Below, piece by piece: positions 7,700-15,274 of a stretch of 34,751 nucleotides of DNA (positions are counted from its first letter, which is position 1; every line of letters begins with the position of its first letter). The translations under genes and the position numbers were made by a program. The notes below the pieces were generated by a model. It searched no databases. It had not been told where the DNA came from and saw nothing but the letters and a program-made list of their open reading frames with translations. The DNA lies in assembly GCA_001769835.1 (NCBI GenBank), contig MEPR01000089.1, positions 1 to 34,751 on the forward strand, given 5' to 3'. The stretch is from Bdellovibrionales bacterium GWB1_55_8 (GTDB taxonomy: Bacteria > Bdellovibrionota > UBA1018).

Positions 7700-8185
7700 T
7701 TAGCGTTTTTCGCGCTGCAGTATGATGAACTCATGAGCGGGGCTGCCATCGCCCGGTGTTCTGGAAATTTCCTTGAACGCGCCGGCAGGCCAGTCGGGAA
7801 AGAAGGCGTCGCCGTCCACGTGTAAGTCGATCTCAGTGAGGTAGAGCCGGTCTGCGTGGGGCAGGGCTTCGCGATAGATTTCGGCGCCTCCGATGATGAA
7901 AATTTCTTCCGCCCCGGGCTGCCCTTCGCAAAGGGCGATTGCTTGAGCAAGTGAAGAAGCGATCGCCACCCCTGGAATTTCCAGACGAGCATCACGCGAG
8001 ACCACGACATTGAAACGCTTGGGAAGCGGTCGTCCGATCGACTGGAAGGTTTTTCTTCCCATGATGACCGGATGACCCGACGTCGTGGCGCGGAAGTATT
8101 TCAGGTCTTCTGGAAGATGCCAGGGCAACTGGTTGCCTTTTCCGATGGCGCGGTTTTTTGAAAGTGCCGCGATGAGCGAGATCAT
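7700..8185 (-). CDS. folA: Dihydrofolate reductase
   Basis: This enzyme reduces dihydrofolate to tetrahydrofolate with NADPH and regenerates the cofactor consumed by thymidylate synthase. The 161-residue product starts ISLIAALSKNRAIGKGNQLPW and keeps the catalytic acid at Asp27 (LPEDLKYFR). It also shows the NADPH-binding stretch VIMGRKTFQSIGRPLP, the IFIIGGAEIYREAL loop and the YLTEID strand. Length and order match E. coli FolA. The start at 8185 gives the correct N-terminus; upstream in-frame starts would add an arginine-rich tail that is really thyA sequence. It lies one base after the thyA stop, so the two genes form a thyA-folA operon read leftward. Very high confidence. Confidence 0.97.
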   Translation of the reverse strand: MISLIAALSKNRAIGKGNQLPWHLPEDLKYFRATTSGHPVIMGRKTFQSIGRPLPKRFNVVVSRDARLEIPGVAIASSLAQAIALCEGQPGAEEIFIIGGAEIYREALPHADRLYLTEIDLHVDGDAFFPDWPAGAFKEISRTPGDGSPAHEFIILQREKR

Positions 8186-8186
8186 G

Positions 8187-8981
8187 TCAGATCGCGACCG
8201 GCGCCTTGATCGCCGGATGAGGTTGATAGTTTTCGAGCGTGAAATCCTCATATTTGAAATCAAAAAGGGAAGTCACGGAAGGATTGAGCTTCATCCGCGG
8301 AAGCGGAAGAGGGTCGCGCGAGAGTTGAATCTTCGTCTGCTCCAGATGATTTTTGTAAAGATGCGCGTCTCCGAACGTGTGGACGAAATCTCCGGGCTTC
8401 AAGCCGGTCACTTGCGCGATCATCAGAGTGAGCAGCGCGTAGCTTGCGATATTGAAGGGAACGCCCAGGAAGATATCGGCACTCCGTTGGTAAAGCTGAC
8501 AGGAGAGGCGACCCTCGGCGACATAGAACTGAAAAAATGCGTGACAAGGGGCAAGCGCCATCTTGTCGAGTTCGCCGACGTTCCAGGCGCTCACGATCAG
8601 GCGCCTCGAATCCGGGTTACGTTTGATCTCGTGCAGAATCTGCTCGATCTGATCGATCTGTCTGCCGCCAGCGGCCGGCCAGGAGCGCCATTGAGCCCCG
8701 TAGACCGGGCCGAGATCACCCTTTTCATTGGCCCACTCGTCCCAGATCGTGACGCCGTTTTCGCGAAGATAACGCGTGTTGGTGTCGCCCTTCAAGAACC
8801 AGAGAAGCTCGTGAACGATCGACTTGAGATGAACTTTTTTCGTCGTGACAAGGGGAAACCCGTCTTCGAGATTGAACCGCATCTGGTGGCCGAACAGGCT
8901 CAAGGTGCCGGTTCCCGTGCGGTCCTGTTTTTCAGTGCCGTGCGCGAGCACGTGTTTCATGAGATCCAGATAGGGGCGCAT
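8187..8981 (-). CDS. thyA: Thymidylate synthase
   Basis: ThyA methylates dUMP to dTMP using methylene-tetrahydrofolate, producing the dihydrofolate that FolA recycles. At 264 residues it has the same length as the E. coli enzyme and collinear motifs: [17 protein letters not shown] near the N-terminus, the catalytic Cys146 in [12 protein letters not shown], the substrate-binding [20 protein letters not shown] stretch and HLYKNHLEQ. The ATG at 8981 is fixed by this alignment but has no Shine-Dalgarno sequence; a promoter-like sequence ends seven bases upstream. It leads the thyA-folA unit and is separated from the pilin gene by that gene's terminator. With dut at 15.3 kb, the window carries three dTMP-supply genes. 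Very high confidence. Confidence 0.98.
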   Translation of the reverse strand: MRPYLDLMKHVLAHGTEKQDRTGTGTLSLFGHQMRFNLEDGFPLVTTKKVHLKSIVHELLWFLKGDTNTRYLRENGVTIWDEWANEKGDLGPVYGAQWRSWPAAGGRQIDQIEQILHEIKRNPDSRRLIVSAWNVGELDKMALAPCHAFFQFYVAEGRLSCQLYQRSADIFLGVPFNIASYALLTLMIAQVTGLKPGDFVHTFGDAHLYKNHLEQTKIQLSRDPLPLPRMKLNPSVTSLFDFKYEDFTLENYQPHPAIKAPVAI

Positions 8982-8988
8982 GAGAAAT

Positions 8989-9017
8989 ATCTAACAGAGG
9001 GGTGGGAGGAAGGGCAA
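8989..9017 (-). promoter_or_regulatory. Candidate leaderless promoter of thyA
   Basis: On the minus strand a TTGCCC (9012-9017) is followed after 17 bases by TTAGAT (8989-8994), and the thyA ATG begins seven bases later. The -10 match to consensus is modest. The same TTAGAT placement occurs before hisS, and thyA has no ribosome-binding site, so transcription may start at or next to the start codon. Confidence 0.4.
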
Positions 9018-9049
9018 AAAAAATGCCGCCCATTTGGAAATGGGCGGCA
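9015..9049 (-). terminator. Intrinsic terminator of the pilin gene
   Basis: A perfect 12-base-pair stem (9038-9049 with 9024-9035, tiny GG-centred loop), GC-rich at its base, is followed on the minus strand by a run of eight Ts. It begins 26 bases beyond the pilin stop and partly overlaps the proposed thyA -35 element. Confidence 0.92.
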
Positions 9050-9074
9050 AATAAAGAATCAAAAACGAGATGGC

Positions 9075-9638
9075 TTACAAGCCGATCACCGTGTTTCTCA
9101 TGTTTCGGGTCTGGTCAATGAGCCAGGCATCGTTTGCGGCGCCACCGATGTTTCCCTGTGCGCCAGCAGTAAACGTAGACTGGGAGATAGCAGTTCCTCC
9201 GGGAACGACAGCTGCAATGGCTCCAGCGCCCACTTTCGCGTTAGCGGGAACGAAGATATTACCGGCCCCGCAAGGCGTAGCGCAGAGGTTGGTACCCGCG
9301 TTCCAGGAAAGACAGTTACAAGCCGTAGTTCCGCCCGGTCCACAGCCGCCACCTGCCGCCGCGAAGCCGTAGCGGTAATACCGCTGGCCCAAGGTACTGC
9401 CGGCGATGTCGACCACGCAGCTTGTGAAGCTGCTGTTTTCCACTGTAAAAGCCTGTTCAGCCGTGTAAACGGCCGAAAGTGCGATCTTGGCTTCACTCTG
9501 CCTGGCGCGCGCCTGATACTTGCTATATTGCGGAACCGCAATCGCGGAAAGAATGCCGATGATGGCCACGACGACCATCAGCTCGACCAGTGTAAAACCC
9601 GTTGTATCTATACCTAACTTTAATTTGAATTTGTTCAT
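9075..9638 (-). CDS. Type IV pilin-like major subunit (PilA family)
   Basis: This is a class III-signal pilin. A short basic leader ends in Gly14, followed by the prepilin peptidase site [20 protein letters not shown], with Glu5 of the mature protein and a long hydrophobic helix. The 187-residue length suits a pilin. The C-terminal half is rich in Gly, Ala and Cys: seven cysteines lie between about residues 74 and 124, including closely spaced pairs, so the globular head may be disulfide-stabilised. AGGAGT and AAGGGGC lie before the ATG. It is a single-gene unit with a strong terminator and a candidate promoter. Pseudopilin is an alternative, but the length and stand-alone expression fit a fibre subunit better. 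Confidence 0.9.
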   Translation of the reverse strand: MNKFKLKLGIDTTGFTLVELMVVVAIIGILSAIAVPQYSKYQARARQSEAKIALSAVYTAEQAFTVENSSFTSCVVDIAGSTLGQRYYRYGFAAAGGGCGPGGTTACNCLSWNAGTNLCATPCGAGNIFVPANAKVGAGAIAAVVPGGTAISQSTFTAGAQGNIGGAANDAWLIDQTRNMRNTVIGL

Positions 9639-9714
9639 AAGCCCCTTACTCCTGTTCCTTCCTGATGCGCAAAAGCGCTCTGCGTGATAGAAGAAAATTG
9701 AATGCGTTTTATAT

Positions 9715-9742
9715 ATTGTAGCTCAGGTTTTGAGGGCAGCAA
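9715..9742 (-). promoter_or_regulatory. Candidate promoter of the pilin gene
   Basis: On the minus strand TTGCTG (9737-9742) and TACAAT (9715-9720) are separated by 16 bases, about 76 bases before the pilin ATG. The -10 matches five of six consensus positions. The leader carries a GCGC-aaaa-GCGC hairpin. I looked for a sigma-54 GG/GC element, common for pilA, and did not see one. Confidence 0.45.
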
Positions 9743-9798
9743 TACATTTTGAGAGTGGTCACCTTCAGTTGGCAGTAATTGGACTCGGATATCCTGAT

Positions 9799-10155
9799 AT
9801 GACTCGACTTTTAATTCTCGGAATCGGATTGACGATCGCGCATGCAGCTGAATTCATGGCACCGGATTTCCAGGTTCAAACAAAGCACGGGAATACAATG
9901 GTCAACCTAGATGCCACTCCGCCGCCCAGGCATCATTTCAATGCAAAAGCCCCTATGAATGTGCTGTTTGGTAAAAAGAAGATTTTGCCTAGTGAAAGCA
10001 GTGAGCAGAGAGTTCGGTTCAATATTCAAGTGAAACAGTTGCCGGACTCTTCATCCGACGGAATTGTTTCCCTCTATCTTTGCGATGATGCAAACACGTA
10101 TTGCGAGCGGCATGAGGTTCCGGTGAGCGTGAATCCGAACTCGAGATCGAGATGA
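9799..10155 (+). CDS. Small secreted protein of unknown function, coupled to ade
   Basis: I do not recognise this protein of 118 residues. It has a signal peptide (MTRLLILGIGLTIAHAAEF) and a mature domain with strand-like segments, including the pair RFNIQVKQLPDSSSDGIV and SLYLCDDANTYCERHEVPV, whose two cysteines lie seven residues apart and could form a disulfide. The ATG at 9799 is chosen over an upstream in-frame TTG because it starts the signal peptide; GGAT eight bases upstream is a weak ribosome site. Its stop overlaps the adenine deaminase start as ATGA, so the two are probably translationally coupled, which is surprising for an exported protein and a cytosolic purine enzyme. The gene is probably real; the role is unknown. 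Confidence 0.65.
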   Translation: MTRLLILGIGLTIAHAAEFMAPDFQVQTKHGNTMVNLDATPPPRHHFNAKAPMNVLFGKKKILPSESSEQRVRFNIQVKQLPDSSSDGIVSLYLCDDANTYCERHEVPVSVNPNSRSR

Positions 10156-11849
10156 GGCGGAACACTTCCGAAGTCTTATCGCGACGAATCTCGGCGGCTA
10201 TGGGTCGCATCGAATGTGATCTTCTACTGAAAAACGTGACGTACCTCGATGTCTTCACCTGCACCTGGAAGACGGGCGAGCTTGCGATCGCCGACGGTGC
10301 TCTTGTGGCGCTGGAATCAGGTCTGAGAGCCCGGCGTGAAATGGACCTTTCCGGGAAATTCGTTGTTCCCGGGTTTATCGATGCTCACGTTCATATTGAA
10401 AGTTCGCTGATGGTTCCCCGCGAGTTCCAGCGGGCCGTGCTTCCGCGCGGGACCACGGCTGCCATTTGCGATCCACATGAACTCGCAAATGTGCAGGGAG
10501 TGGCCGGGATCGAGTTTTTTCTGAAGGCCGCCGAGACCCTTCAGCTCGACCTTCGGGTCATGCTGAGTTCCTGCGTTCCTGCCACCCACATGGAAACAAA
10601 CGGTGGCGGGACGATTTCAAACGCGGAGCTTGCGCCGCTCGCTCGGCATCCGCGTGCGCTTGGACTCGCGGAGATGATGAATTTCCCCGGTGTGCTTGCG
10701 GGAGATCCTTCCATCCTTGAGAAGCTCACATCGTTTGCCGGCCGCTCCATTGACGGTCATGCTCCTTTGCTTTCCGGCAGAGAGCTCTCAGCGTATGTGT
10801 CGGCCGGAATTTCGAGCTGCCATGAATGTTCGGAGAAGACGGAAGCTCTCGAGAAAATTTCCAAAGGGATGTCCGTGTGGATGCGCGAGGGAAGCGTCGC
10901 CAAGGATCTTGCGGAGCTGGTACCGCTGTTAACCCTGCAGACTTCGACCAGCATGGGCTTTTGCACGGACGATCGGAATCCCCTGGATATCGCGACTGAG
11001 GGACATATTGATTTTCTGATACGCGAAGCCATTCGTCTGGGGGTTCCCTCGGAAGTGGCCTATCGCACGGCCTCCTGGTCGCCCGCTCGCCATTATGGCC
11101 TGACTTCCGGCCTCTTGCGTCAGGGCGCGATTGCTCCGGGCTTCCTGGCGGATCTTGTGATCCTGGATGACCGCGAGTCGTGCGCGATTCAAGCTGTTTT
11201 GAAGTCAGGCGAATGGGTTTCCGAGATGGGACTTGAGCGGTCCGTACCACCATCGACGAGTACCTGGAATTCGATTCGAGCGGTGACACCTGCGGAAGAA
11301 GAGCTGAGAGGGCCTTCCGGCAGAGTGCACGTCATCGGTGTTCAGCACGGAAGAATTCTGACGGACCACTTGATCATGAATCACGATGATCCTGGCGTGG
11401 CGCGGATTTCGGTGCTTGAACGCTACGGCGGGGGAAGAAAGCCTGCCAACGGGTATACGTTTGGATTTGGCCGCCTGCAGGGCGCGATTGCGTCGAGCGT
11501 GGGGCATGACAGCCACAATCTGGCGGTTGTCGGGACCAATACCGCTGCTATGCGGTGCGCTCTTGCCGCCTTGATTGAAGTCGGGGGCGGATTCTGTGTG
11601 GTACAGGGGAATCGTGTTGCGGCACGTCTTCCTTTGCCATTGGGCGGACTGATGTCCGATCGTGCAGCGGAGGAGATTCAGGCTGAGATGATCCGATTGA
11701 AAGAAGCCGCGCGCGAAATTGGATGCGTTCTCCCGGAGCCCTTTCTACAGCTCGCATTTCTGAGCCTGCCTGTGATTCCGAAGCTGAAGCTGACGGATCA
11801 TGGCCTCGTCGATGTCGATGCTTTCCGTCTGATCGATGTGCGAGTTTAG
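10152..11849 (+). CDS. ade: Adenine deaminase (amidohydrolase superfamily)
   Basis: The enzyme hydrolyses adenine to hypoxanthine and ammonia for purine salvage. At 565 residues the length is typical. It shows the metal-binding opening GFIDAHVHIESSLM, then ICDPHELANV, SIDGHAPLLSG and CTDDRNP, and the C-terminal adenine-deaminase signature around GRLQGAIASSVGHDSHNLAV. The chosen ATG overlaps the upstream stop; an ATG at 10200 is an alternative and would start just before the conserved domain. No purine riboswitch is possible in the usual place because the gene begins inside the preceding one. It converges with the Hpt-like gene, sharing four bases (TTAG). The family assignment is strong; distant members can act on other purines. 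Confidence 0.93.
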   Translation: MRRNTSEVLSRRISAAMGRIECDLLLKNVTYLDVFTCTWKTGELAIADGALVALESGLRARREMDLSGKFVVPGFIDAHVHIESSLMVPREFQRAVLPRGTTAAICDPHELANVQGVAGIEFFLKAAETLQLDLRVMLSSCVPATHMETNGGGTISNAELAPLARHPRALGLAEMMNFPGVLAGDPSILEKLTSFAGRSIDGHAPLLSGRELSAYVSAGISSCHECSEKTEALEKISKGMSVWMREGSVAKDLAELVPLLTLQTSTSMGFCTDDRNPLDIATEGHIDFLIREAIRLGVPSEVAYRTASWSPARHYGLTSGLLRQGAIAPGFLADLVILDDRESCAIQAVLKSGEWVSEMGLERSVPPSTSTWNSIRAVTPAEEELRGPSGRVHVIGVQHGRILTDHLIMNHDDPGVARISVLERYGGGRKPANGYTFGFGRLQGAIASSVGHDSHNLAVVGTNTAAMRCALAALIEVGGGFCVVQGNRVAARLPLPLGGLMSDRAAEEIQAEMIRLKEAAREIGCVLPEPFLQLAFLSLPVIPKLKLTDHGLVDVDAFRLIDVRV

Positions 11850-12370
11850 ACGCCGAGGCTTTTGAGCAGCTTTCGGGCTTCCTCGGCTTTCTGGTCAAAG
11901 GGCTGCTGTTGGGTGGCTGTCGCGTTCGTCCGCGAAAGAAGCCATTCCAGTCTTTTTTGAAGGACGGGAGGAAATGACCGGACGATTTCGTCCGTTTTTC
12001 GCGGATCCGAGATCGCGTTCACGAGGTTTTGAGTGACCTCAATCGTGTCGCTCCAGAATGCGGCGAAGATCGGCAACAGCTGAGCCGATTGTGTTTCAGC
12101 GGCCTTGTAACCGATGATTTTGCAGATCTCGGCCAACCGGCCGATTCTGATGAATCCGGGGTGCTGAGGCGCGACCATCGAGATCGTCTTGGCGGCCCCC
12201 ATGATTCGGTCAATTCGTTGGGAAAAGTCTGACATGAGTTCGACCGGAAATTTGCCGGGTTGATGGTTCGCCAGTTCCAGATTTTCCACAATGGTGGTGA
12301 GTTCCTCGAGCAACTGATTCGTTTCTTCAACGAAAGTGTTCAGAATTTCCTTATCAATGACCATTTCCAT
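11846..12370 (-). CDS. Hpt-like helical protein lacking the phospho-histidine
   Basis: The 174-residue, mostly helical protein begins DKEILNTFVEETNQLLEELT, the typical first helix of histidine phosphotransfer (Hpt) domains of CheA-like proteins. The next helix, where Hpt domains carry a His-x-x-Lys-Gly motif, instead reads RIDRIMGAAKTISM, with no histidine. The remainder (about 75-150) continues with amphipathic helices, and the tail is Gln/Lys/Glu-rich. AGGAGAG precedes the ATG. It is divergent from the HD-GYP gene with only 16 bases between starts. It may be a non-phosphorylatable regulatory or docking protein; the Hpt resemblance is by eye and should be treated as moderate. Confidence 0.7.
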   Translation of the reverse strand: MEMVIDKEILNTFVEETNQLLEELTTIVENLELANHQPGKFPVELMSDFSQRIDRIMGAAKTISMVAPQHPGFIRIGRLAEICKIIGYKAAETQSAQLLPIFAAFWSDTIEVTQNLVNAISDPRKTDEIVRSFPPVLQKRLEWLLSRTNATATQQQPFDQKAEEARKLLKSLGV

Positions 12371-12379
12371 TCCTATACT
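12351..12379 (+). promoter_or_regulatory. Candidate leaderless promoter of the HD-GYP gene
   Basis: TTATCA (12351-12356) and TATACT (12374-12379, five of six consensus) are spaced by 17 bases. The GTG start lies seven bases after the -10, so the expected transcript begins at or one base before the start codon. The element lies partly inside the start of the divergent Hpt-like gene. Confidence 0.55.
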
Positions 12380-12386
12380 CTCCTGA

Positions 12387-13313
12387 GTGGAAAACTATCT
12401 GCCCGTTCGAATCGGAACCCTGCGCCCAGGAGATGTCGTGAGTTTCGACATTTTCATTCTGGTTGCGGAAAAGTACGTTCATTATATCAGAACTTCCGAT
12501 CCGTTCGACCCCGATCGAATCGAACGCCTGCGATCCAAGGGCGTCAAAAAGCTGTACATACCGGAGCACGCTGAACAGGCATATCTGGGATACCTGGACC
12601 GTGGCCTCGGGGAGCTCCAGAATCAGAGTATCAGCGTTCAGGACCGTTCAGCCCTTGTCAGCAGCGCGATCACGACCGAGGCTGAAAACGTCATCCATAA
12701 CGTTCAGACGGCACAGGGTTACCATCATACCGAGTCTCGCATCGAGAAGGTTGTCAATTTCCTCACGTCGGAATCCGGAGCCCTGAAGACAATTCTTGGA
12801 ACCACGGGCGCGGCGCTCGATAACTTCCAACACGCTACGAATGTGACCAGCCTTGCGATCGGTCTGGCGAACCATCTGGGGGTTACGAACCCCCGCGATT
12901 TGCTGGACCTCGGCCTGGCGGGTTTGCTTCATGACGCCGCCCTCACCCGATTGGGATTCCGCTCAGACGTGGATCCGAAGACGCTTACGGGTGAAGATTT
13001 GAAGAGATACGAGGAGCATCCGACCGCGGTGGCTTATGATCTGGCGGACAAGCCCTATGTCAACAAGAGTGTGCTCGATCTGATAGCGAACCATGAGGAG
13101 ATGGGCGACGGGGCCGGCTATCCAAATCGAAAACGGATTTCGACTCTGCCTCTGACCTCTCAGATTCTGAACCTCTGCAACGCATTCGATAAATTTTGGA
13201 GCAAGAGCGACATGTCAATGGCGGATGCCTCGAAGCTCTTTTTCAAACAAAAAATCGGGTTATTCGAGCTCTCTCACATGCAATCGCTTTCGCAAGTGAT
13301 TCAGGCTAAATAA
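12387..13313 (+). CDS. HD-GYP domain protein, putative c-di-GMP phosphodiesterase
   Basis: HD-GYP proteins hydrolyse the second messenger cyclic di-GMP using a metal centre. This 308-residue protein has an N-terminal module (1-75, LPVRIGTLRPGDVVSFDIFI) and a linker helix. The catalytic domain follows, with His149, the HD pair His182-Asp183 (LLHDAALTRLG), His211-Pro212, then His236-Glu237 and GDGAGYP ending at Pro246. The usual HHE is NHE here; the other ligands look intact, so activity is plausible. The GTG at 12387 is needed to include the N-terminal module but has no ribosome site. An internal GTG at 12438 has AGGAG upstream and is an alternative. It is divergent from the Hpt-like gene, suggesting a small signalling pair. 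Domain call strong; activity inferred. Confidence 0.9.
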   Translation: MENYLPVRIGTLRPGDVVSFDIFILVAEKYVHYIRTSDPFDPDRIERLRSKGVKKLYIPEHAEQAYLGYLDRGLGELQNQSISVQDRSALVSSAITTEAENVIHNVQTAQGYHHTESRIEKVVNFLTSESGALKTILGTTGAALDNFQHATNVTSLAIGLANHLGVTNPRDLLDLGLAGLLHDAALTRLGFRSDVDPKTLTGEDLKRYEEHPTAVAYDLADKPYVNKSVLDLIANHEEMGDGAGYPNRKRISTLPLTSQILNLCNAFDKFWSKSDMSMADASKLFFKQKIGLFELSHMQSLSQVIQAK

Positions 13314-13314
13314 G

Positions 13315-14022
13315 TCATTTGTCTGATGCGGAGCTGAGCATCGCGTTGGCGCGTTCGATGACGGCTTCCACGCGTGAATCCTGACCACAGCGCAGGGCGC
13401 GAACCGCGGCTTCAGCCAGGTCGCGACGAGGCGAGGTCTGTAGAAAACGTTCAAGCATGCTGAGCGCGACCATTTGAGGATAGGCAAGCGTGATTGATTC
13501 GCCTGACTCTGCGTGAAAGTCCTCTTTGGAGGCGCTGGCGGGGGTTCCCTGGCAATCGGCAAGACTGAAGCACGGGGGTTCGCGGAGCACTTCGCAGATG
13601 AATGAGAGATCGTTCTCATCAGTGATATTGCGGCCGATCAAAAAGACGACTGTTCCGCGTTCATTCCGTTTTTCGGCAGCCATGGAGCGGTATTTTTTGC
13701 GGAAAAGATCTTTGGTCGCCTGATCGAGGACGCGGAGTTCCGTGTCCATCCGTGGATCATTGTCATTACGGGAGGCGAGTATCTGGTCGAGAAGTTGCGC
13801 TTTCGCCTGGACGCCATCTTTTGCGATGACGGGAGAAGGCTCCGTGTTTGAACCACCGTTTATCGGAGATGGAGCGGGCTTGGATGCCTGAAGGTCGGAG
13901 TCAGGCGAGGAGGTGACGGAGAGAGTGCCGGCACCGGGCAGCGGTGGCGATTTTCGGACGAAAAAAAAGGCGGTTGCGAGGAGGACGAGAAATACGCCTG
14001 CTGCAACCGCCTTGCGAGTCAT
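13315..14022 (-). CDS. Membrane-anchored protein of unknown function
   Basis: The family is not recognised. The 235-residue product has one N-terminal membrane segment (residues 6-22), then a Ser/Pro-rich linker (about 25-65) and a helical, charged C-terminal domain with repeated motifs such as MVALSMLERFL and LAEAAVRALRCG that resemble HEAT-like helices. Three cysteines lie in the globular part near residues 148-165. No ribosome site is visible; the ATG overlaps the stop of the upstream gene (TAATG), so it is probably translated by coupling. The pair probably acts in the periplasm. It ends one base from the convergent HD-GYP stop. The gene is real by coding character; the function is unknown. 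Confidence 0.7.
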   Translation of the reverse strand: MTRKAVAAGVFLVLLATAFFFVRKSPPLPGAGTLSVTSSPDSDLQASKPAPSPINGGSNTEPSPVIAKDGVQAKAQLLDQILASRNDNDPRMDTELRVLDQATKDLFRKKYRSMAAEKRNERGTVVFLIGRNITDENDLSFICEVLREPPCFSLADCQGTPASASKEDFHAESGESITLAYPQMVALSMLERFLQTSPRRDLAEAAVRALRCGQDSRVEAVIERANAMLSSASDK

Positions 14023-14717
14023 TAGAGCCGGATGAGAGAATAAAGGTCACGTTTGATCGCGTCGATGGCGCGAGCGTCGGTGACGCGTTTGAATTGATCA
14101 TCCGCGTAGATGCCGGCGTCCATCCGGACCTTTTCCGAGCAGTTTTTGCAGAACTTCTGGATGTTCTTCAGCATGATCATGGAAGAACCATAGGATCCAT
14201 ACGGAGTGCTGTCACAGGCGGGCTCGCCGGCGAGCTCCGCGCCCGTCCAGATGCTCTTCATGTCCTTGCCGTCCGCATCGCGGAAAGGAATGGGGCAGGT
14301 TGCATGAGGGAAATTCCTGTTTTTGCGCTCAGTGTGGCGGGCTTCGTGGAAAACCACCATCGTTCGTGCAATTTGCGGATGGCTGAACTTCACGAAGTTC
14401 TGGGTGAGCCACATTTTAGACGAATCATACATGGGAATCACGCAAGCGACGGCGTTTCCACCACCGCAGCTGTTCATTCCGACGCCGGTCACCCGGGTTT
14501 CGAAAAACTTGGTGTAGATCGGGCCGCTTACCGCACCGAAGATCTCCTGATGCAATGCTGACCTCTGATCGGCTTCGATCGTGTTGATAAATGCAAGGTC
14601 GTCTACGAACTGAGTCTTGATCTTCTCCGGTACGTTCGAGTCGAATTTGTACGCCCAGGCGGCCGGTGCCGTCGCGAGCAATAGAATGAGACAAAGGAAA
14701 AAGTTATTTGATTTCAT
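14022..14717 (-). CDS. Secreted HExxH-motif protein, putative metallopeptidase
   Basis: The 231-residue product has a clear signal peptide (residues 1-22, ending PAAWA) and a zinc-protease-like motif HEARH at 124-128 within TMVVFHEARHTE. Possible third metal ligands are Glu161 or Glu165 in GAELAGEPACD, about 35 residues downstream. Six cysteines, including the pairs near 84/92, 141/168 and 190/193, suggest disulfides in the periplasm. A GGGGGG run precedes the ATG at 14717. The reading frame stays open upstream to 15191, but the signal peptide and the ribosome site place the start here. It is coupled to the anchored protein gene downstream. I do not recognise the family. Catalysis is inference from one short motif. 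Confidence 0.75.
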   Translation of the reverse strand: MKSNNFFLCLILLLATAPAAWAYKFDSNVPEKIKTQFVDDLAFINTIEADQRSALHQEIFGAVSGPIYTKFFETRVTGVGMNSCGGGNAVACVIPMYDSSKMWLTQNFVKFSHPQIARTMVVFHEARHTERKNRNFPHATCPIPFRDADGKDMKSIWTGAELAGEPACDSTPYGSYGSSMIMLKNIQKFCKNCSEKVRMDAGIYADDQFKRVTDARAIDAIKRDLYSLIRL

Positions 14718-15172
14718 GGATCCCCCCTTGGTTCGCAGTCGTTCTTCCTTGATTCCCTCAGTTGTAAGCGATTGGCCGGCTGTTTGGAAAGCGATTTGTT
14801 TCGGGTTACGGCTCAGCGCCGAAGAGCTAGCACCTATATTGCATTTCGGCAGAATCAGGTGTCGAAATACAAGGAGCTCAGGTCTGCTGCAGAGAGCGCT
14901 AAGGGTGGTGACCAACTGCTTTGGACAGGCTTTGTATTGCTTGTCCTCCTGTTTCTCGCGCTCCAATATCCGATAGCCCCGCGCGGCAATCCAGAACCAG
15001 CAGAACGGCTCGTCGCGACGCGAGTCGAACAGAACGGACGTAACGCCGCCGGAATCGCCGCTCCAACCGATCGCGCACCTGGCTCCATGTTTCTCAAGGA
15101 TGCAGAACCTGTCGTCGTGTTCCGATATCGTTCGGACGAGTGACCGGCCCATCGTTTGCAAAAATACGCAGC
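14718..15172 (-). other. Stretch without a confident gene; open frame upstream of the HExxH gene
   Basis: About 455 bases hold no convincing gene. The minus-strand frame of the HExxH gene stays open up to 15191 and includes a Met at 15152, followed by about 65 codons of gene-like composition (for example VRTISEHDDRFCILEK and RGYRILEREKQEDK). It lacks a ribosome site and reads straight into the signal peptide of the next gene, so it could be a decayed or misassembled remnant, or chance. Plus-strand frames here look like shadows. The stretch may also carry the promoter of the 14717 gene. Confidence 0.3.
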
Positions 15173-15265
15173 GTGGAACTGGGTTCCACAAGTGGCCCGG
15201 AGGTTAACAGGTTCGCCCTTCGGGCCACACTTTTGTATGGCTTATGACAACGGCCCTACCGGGCC
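15173..15265. other. Cluster of hairpins downstream of dut (structured RNA or terminator)
   Basis: Three inverted repeats lie within 95 bases: a perfect seven-base-pair hairpin with a three-base loop (15173-15189), a perfect eight-base-pair stem GTGGCCCG/CGGGCCAC enclosing 21 bases (15192-15228), and GGCCC/GGGCC near 15252-15265. Inside the second loop, GGGC and GCCC can form a competing hairpin. On the minus strand a TTTTT run follows the first stem by about seven bases, so part of this may terminate hisS-dut. It matches no RNA family I can recognise. Confidence 0.4.
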
Positions 15266-15274
15266 TGCCGCAAG

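Noticed and set aside
8085-9617. 510-codon plus-strand open frame
   Set aside because: It lies opposite folA, thyA and the pilin gene, which are certain, and its translation resembles no protein; it is a shadow of GC-rich coding DNA.
10100-10200. Possible purine riboswitch before ade
   Set aside because: The start lies inside the preceding coding region and no purine aptamer core can be seen.
14772-15143. Plus-strand frame of 123 codons in the gene-poor stretch
   Set aside because: No ribosome site, biased composition and no recognisable protein features; opposite an open minus frame.
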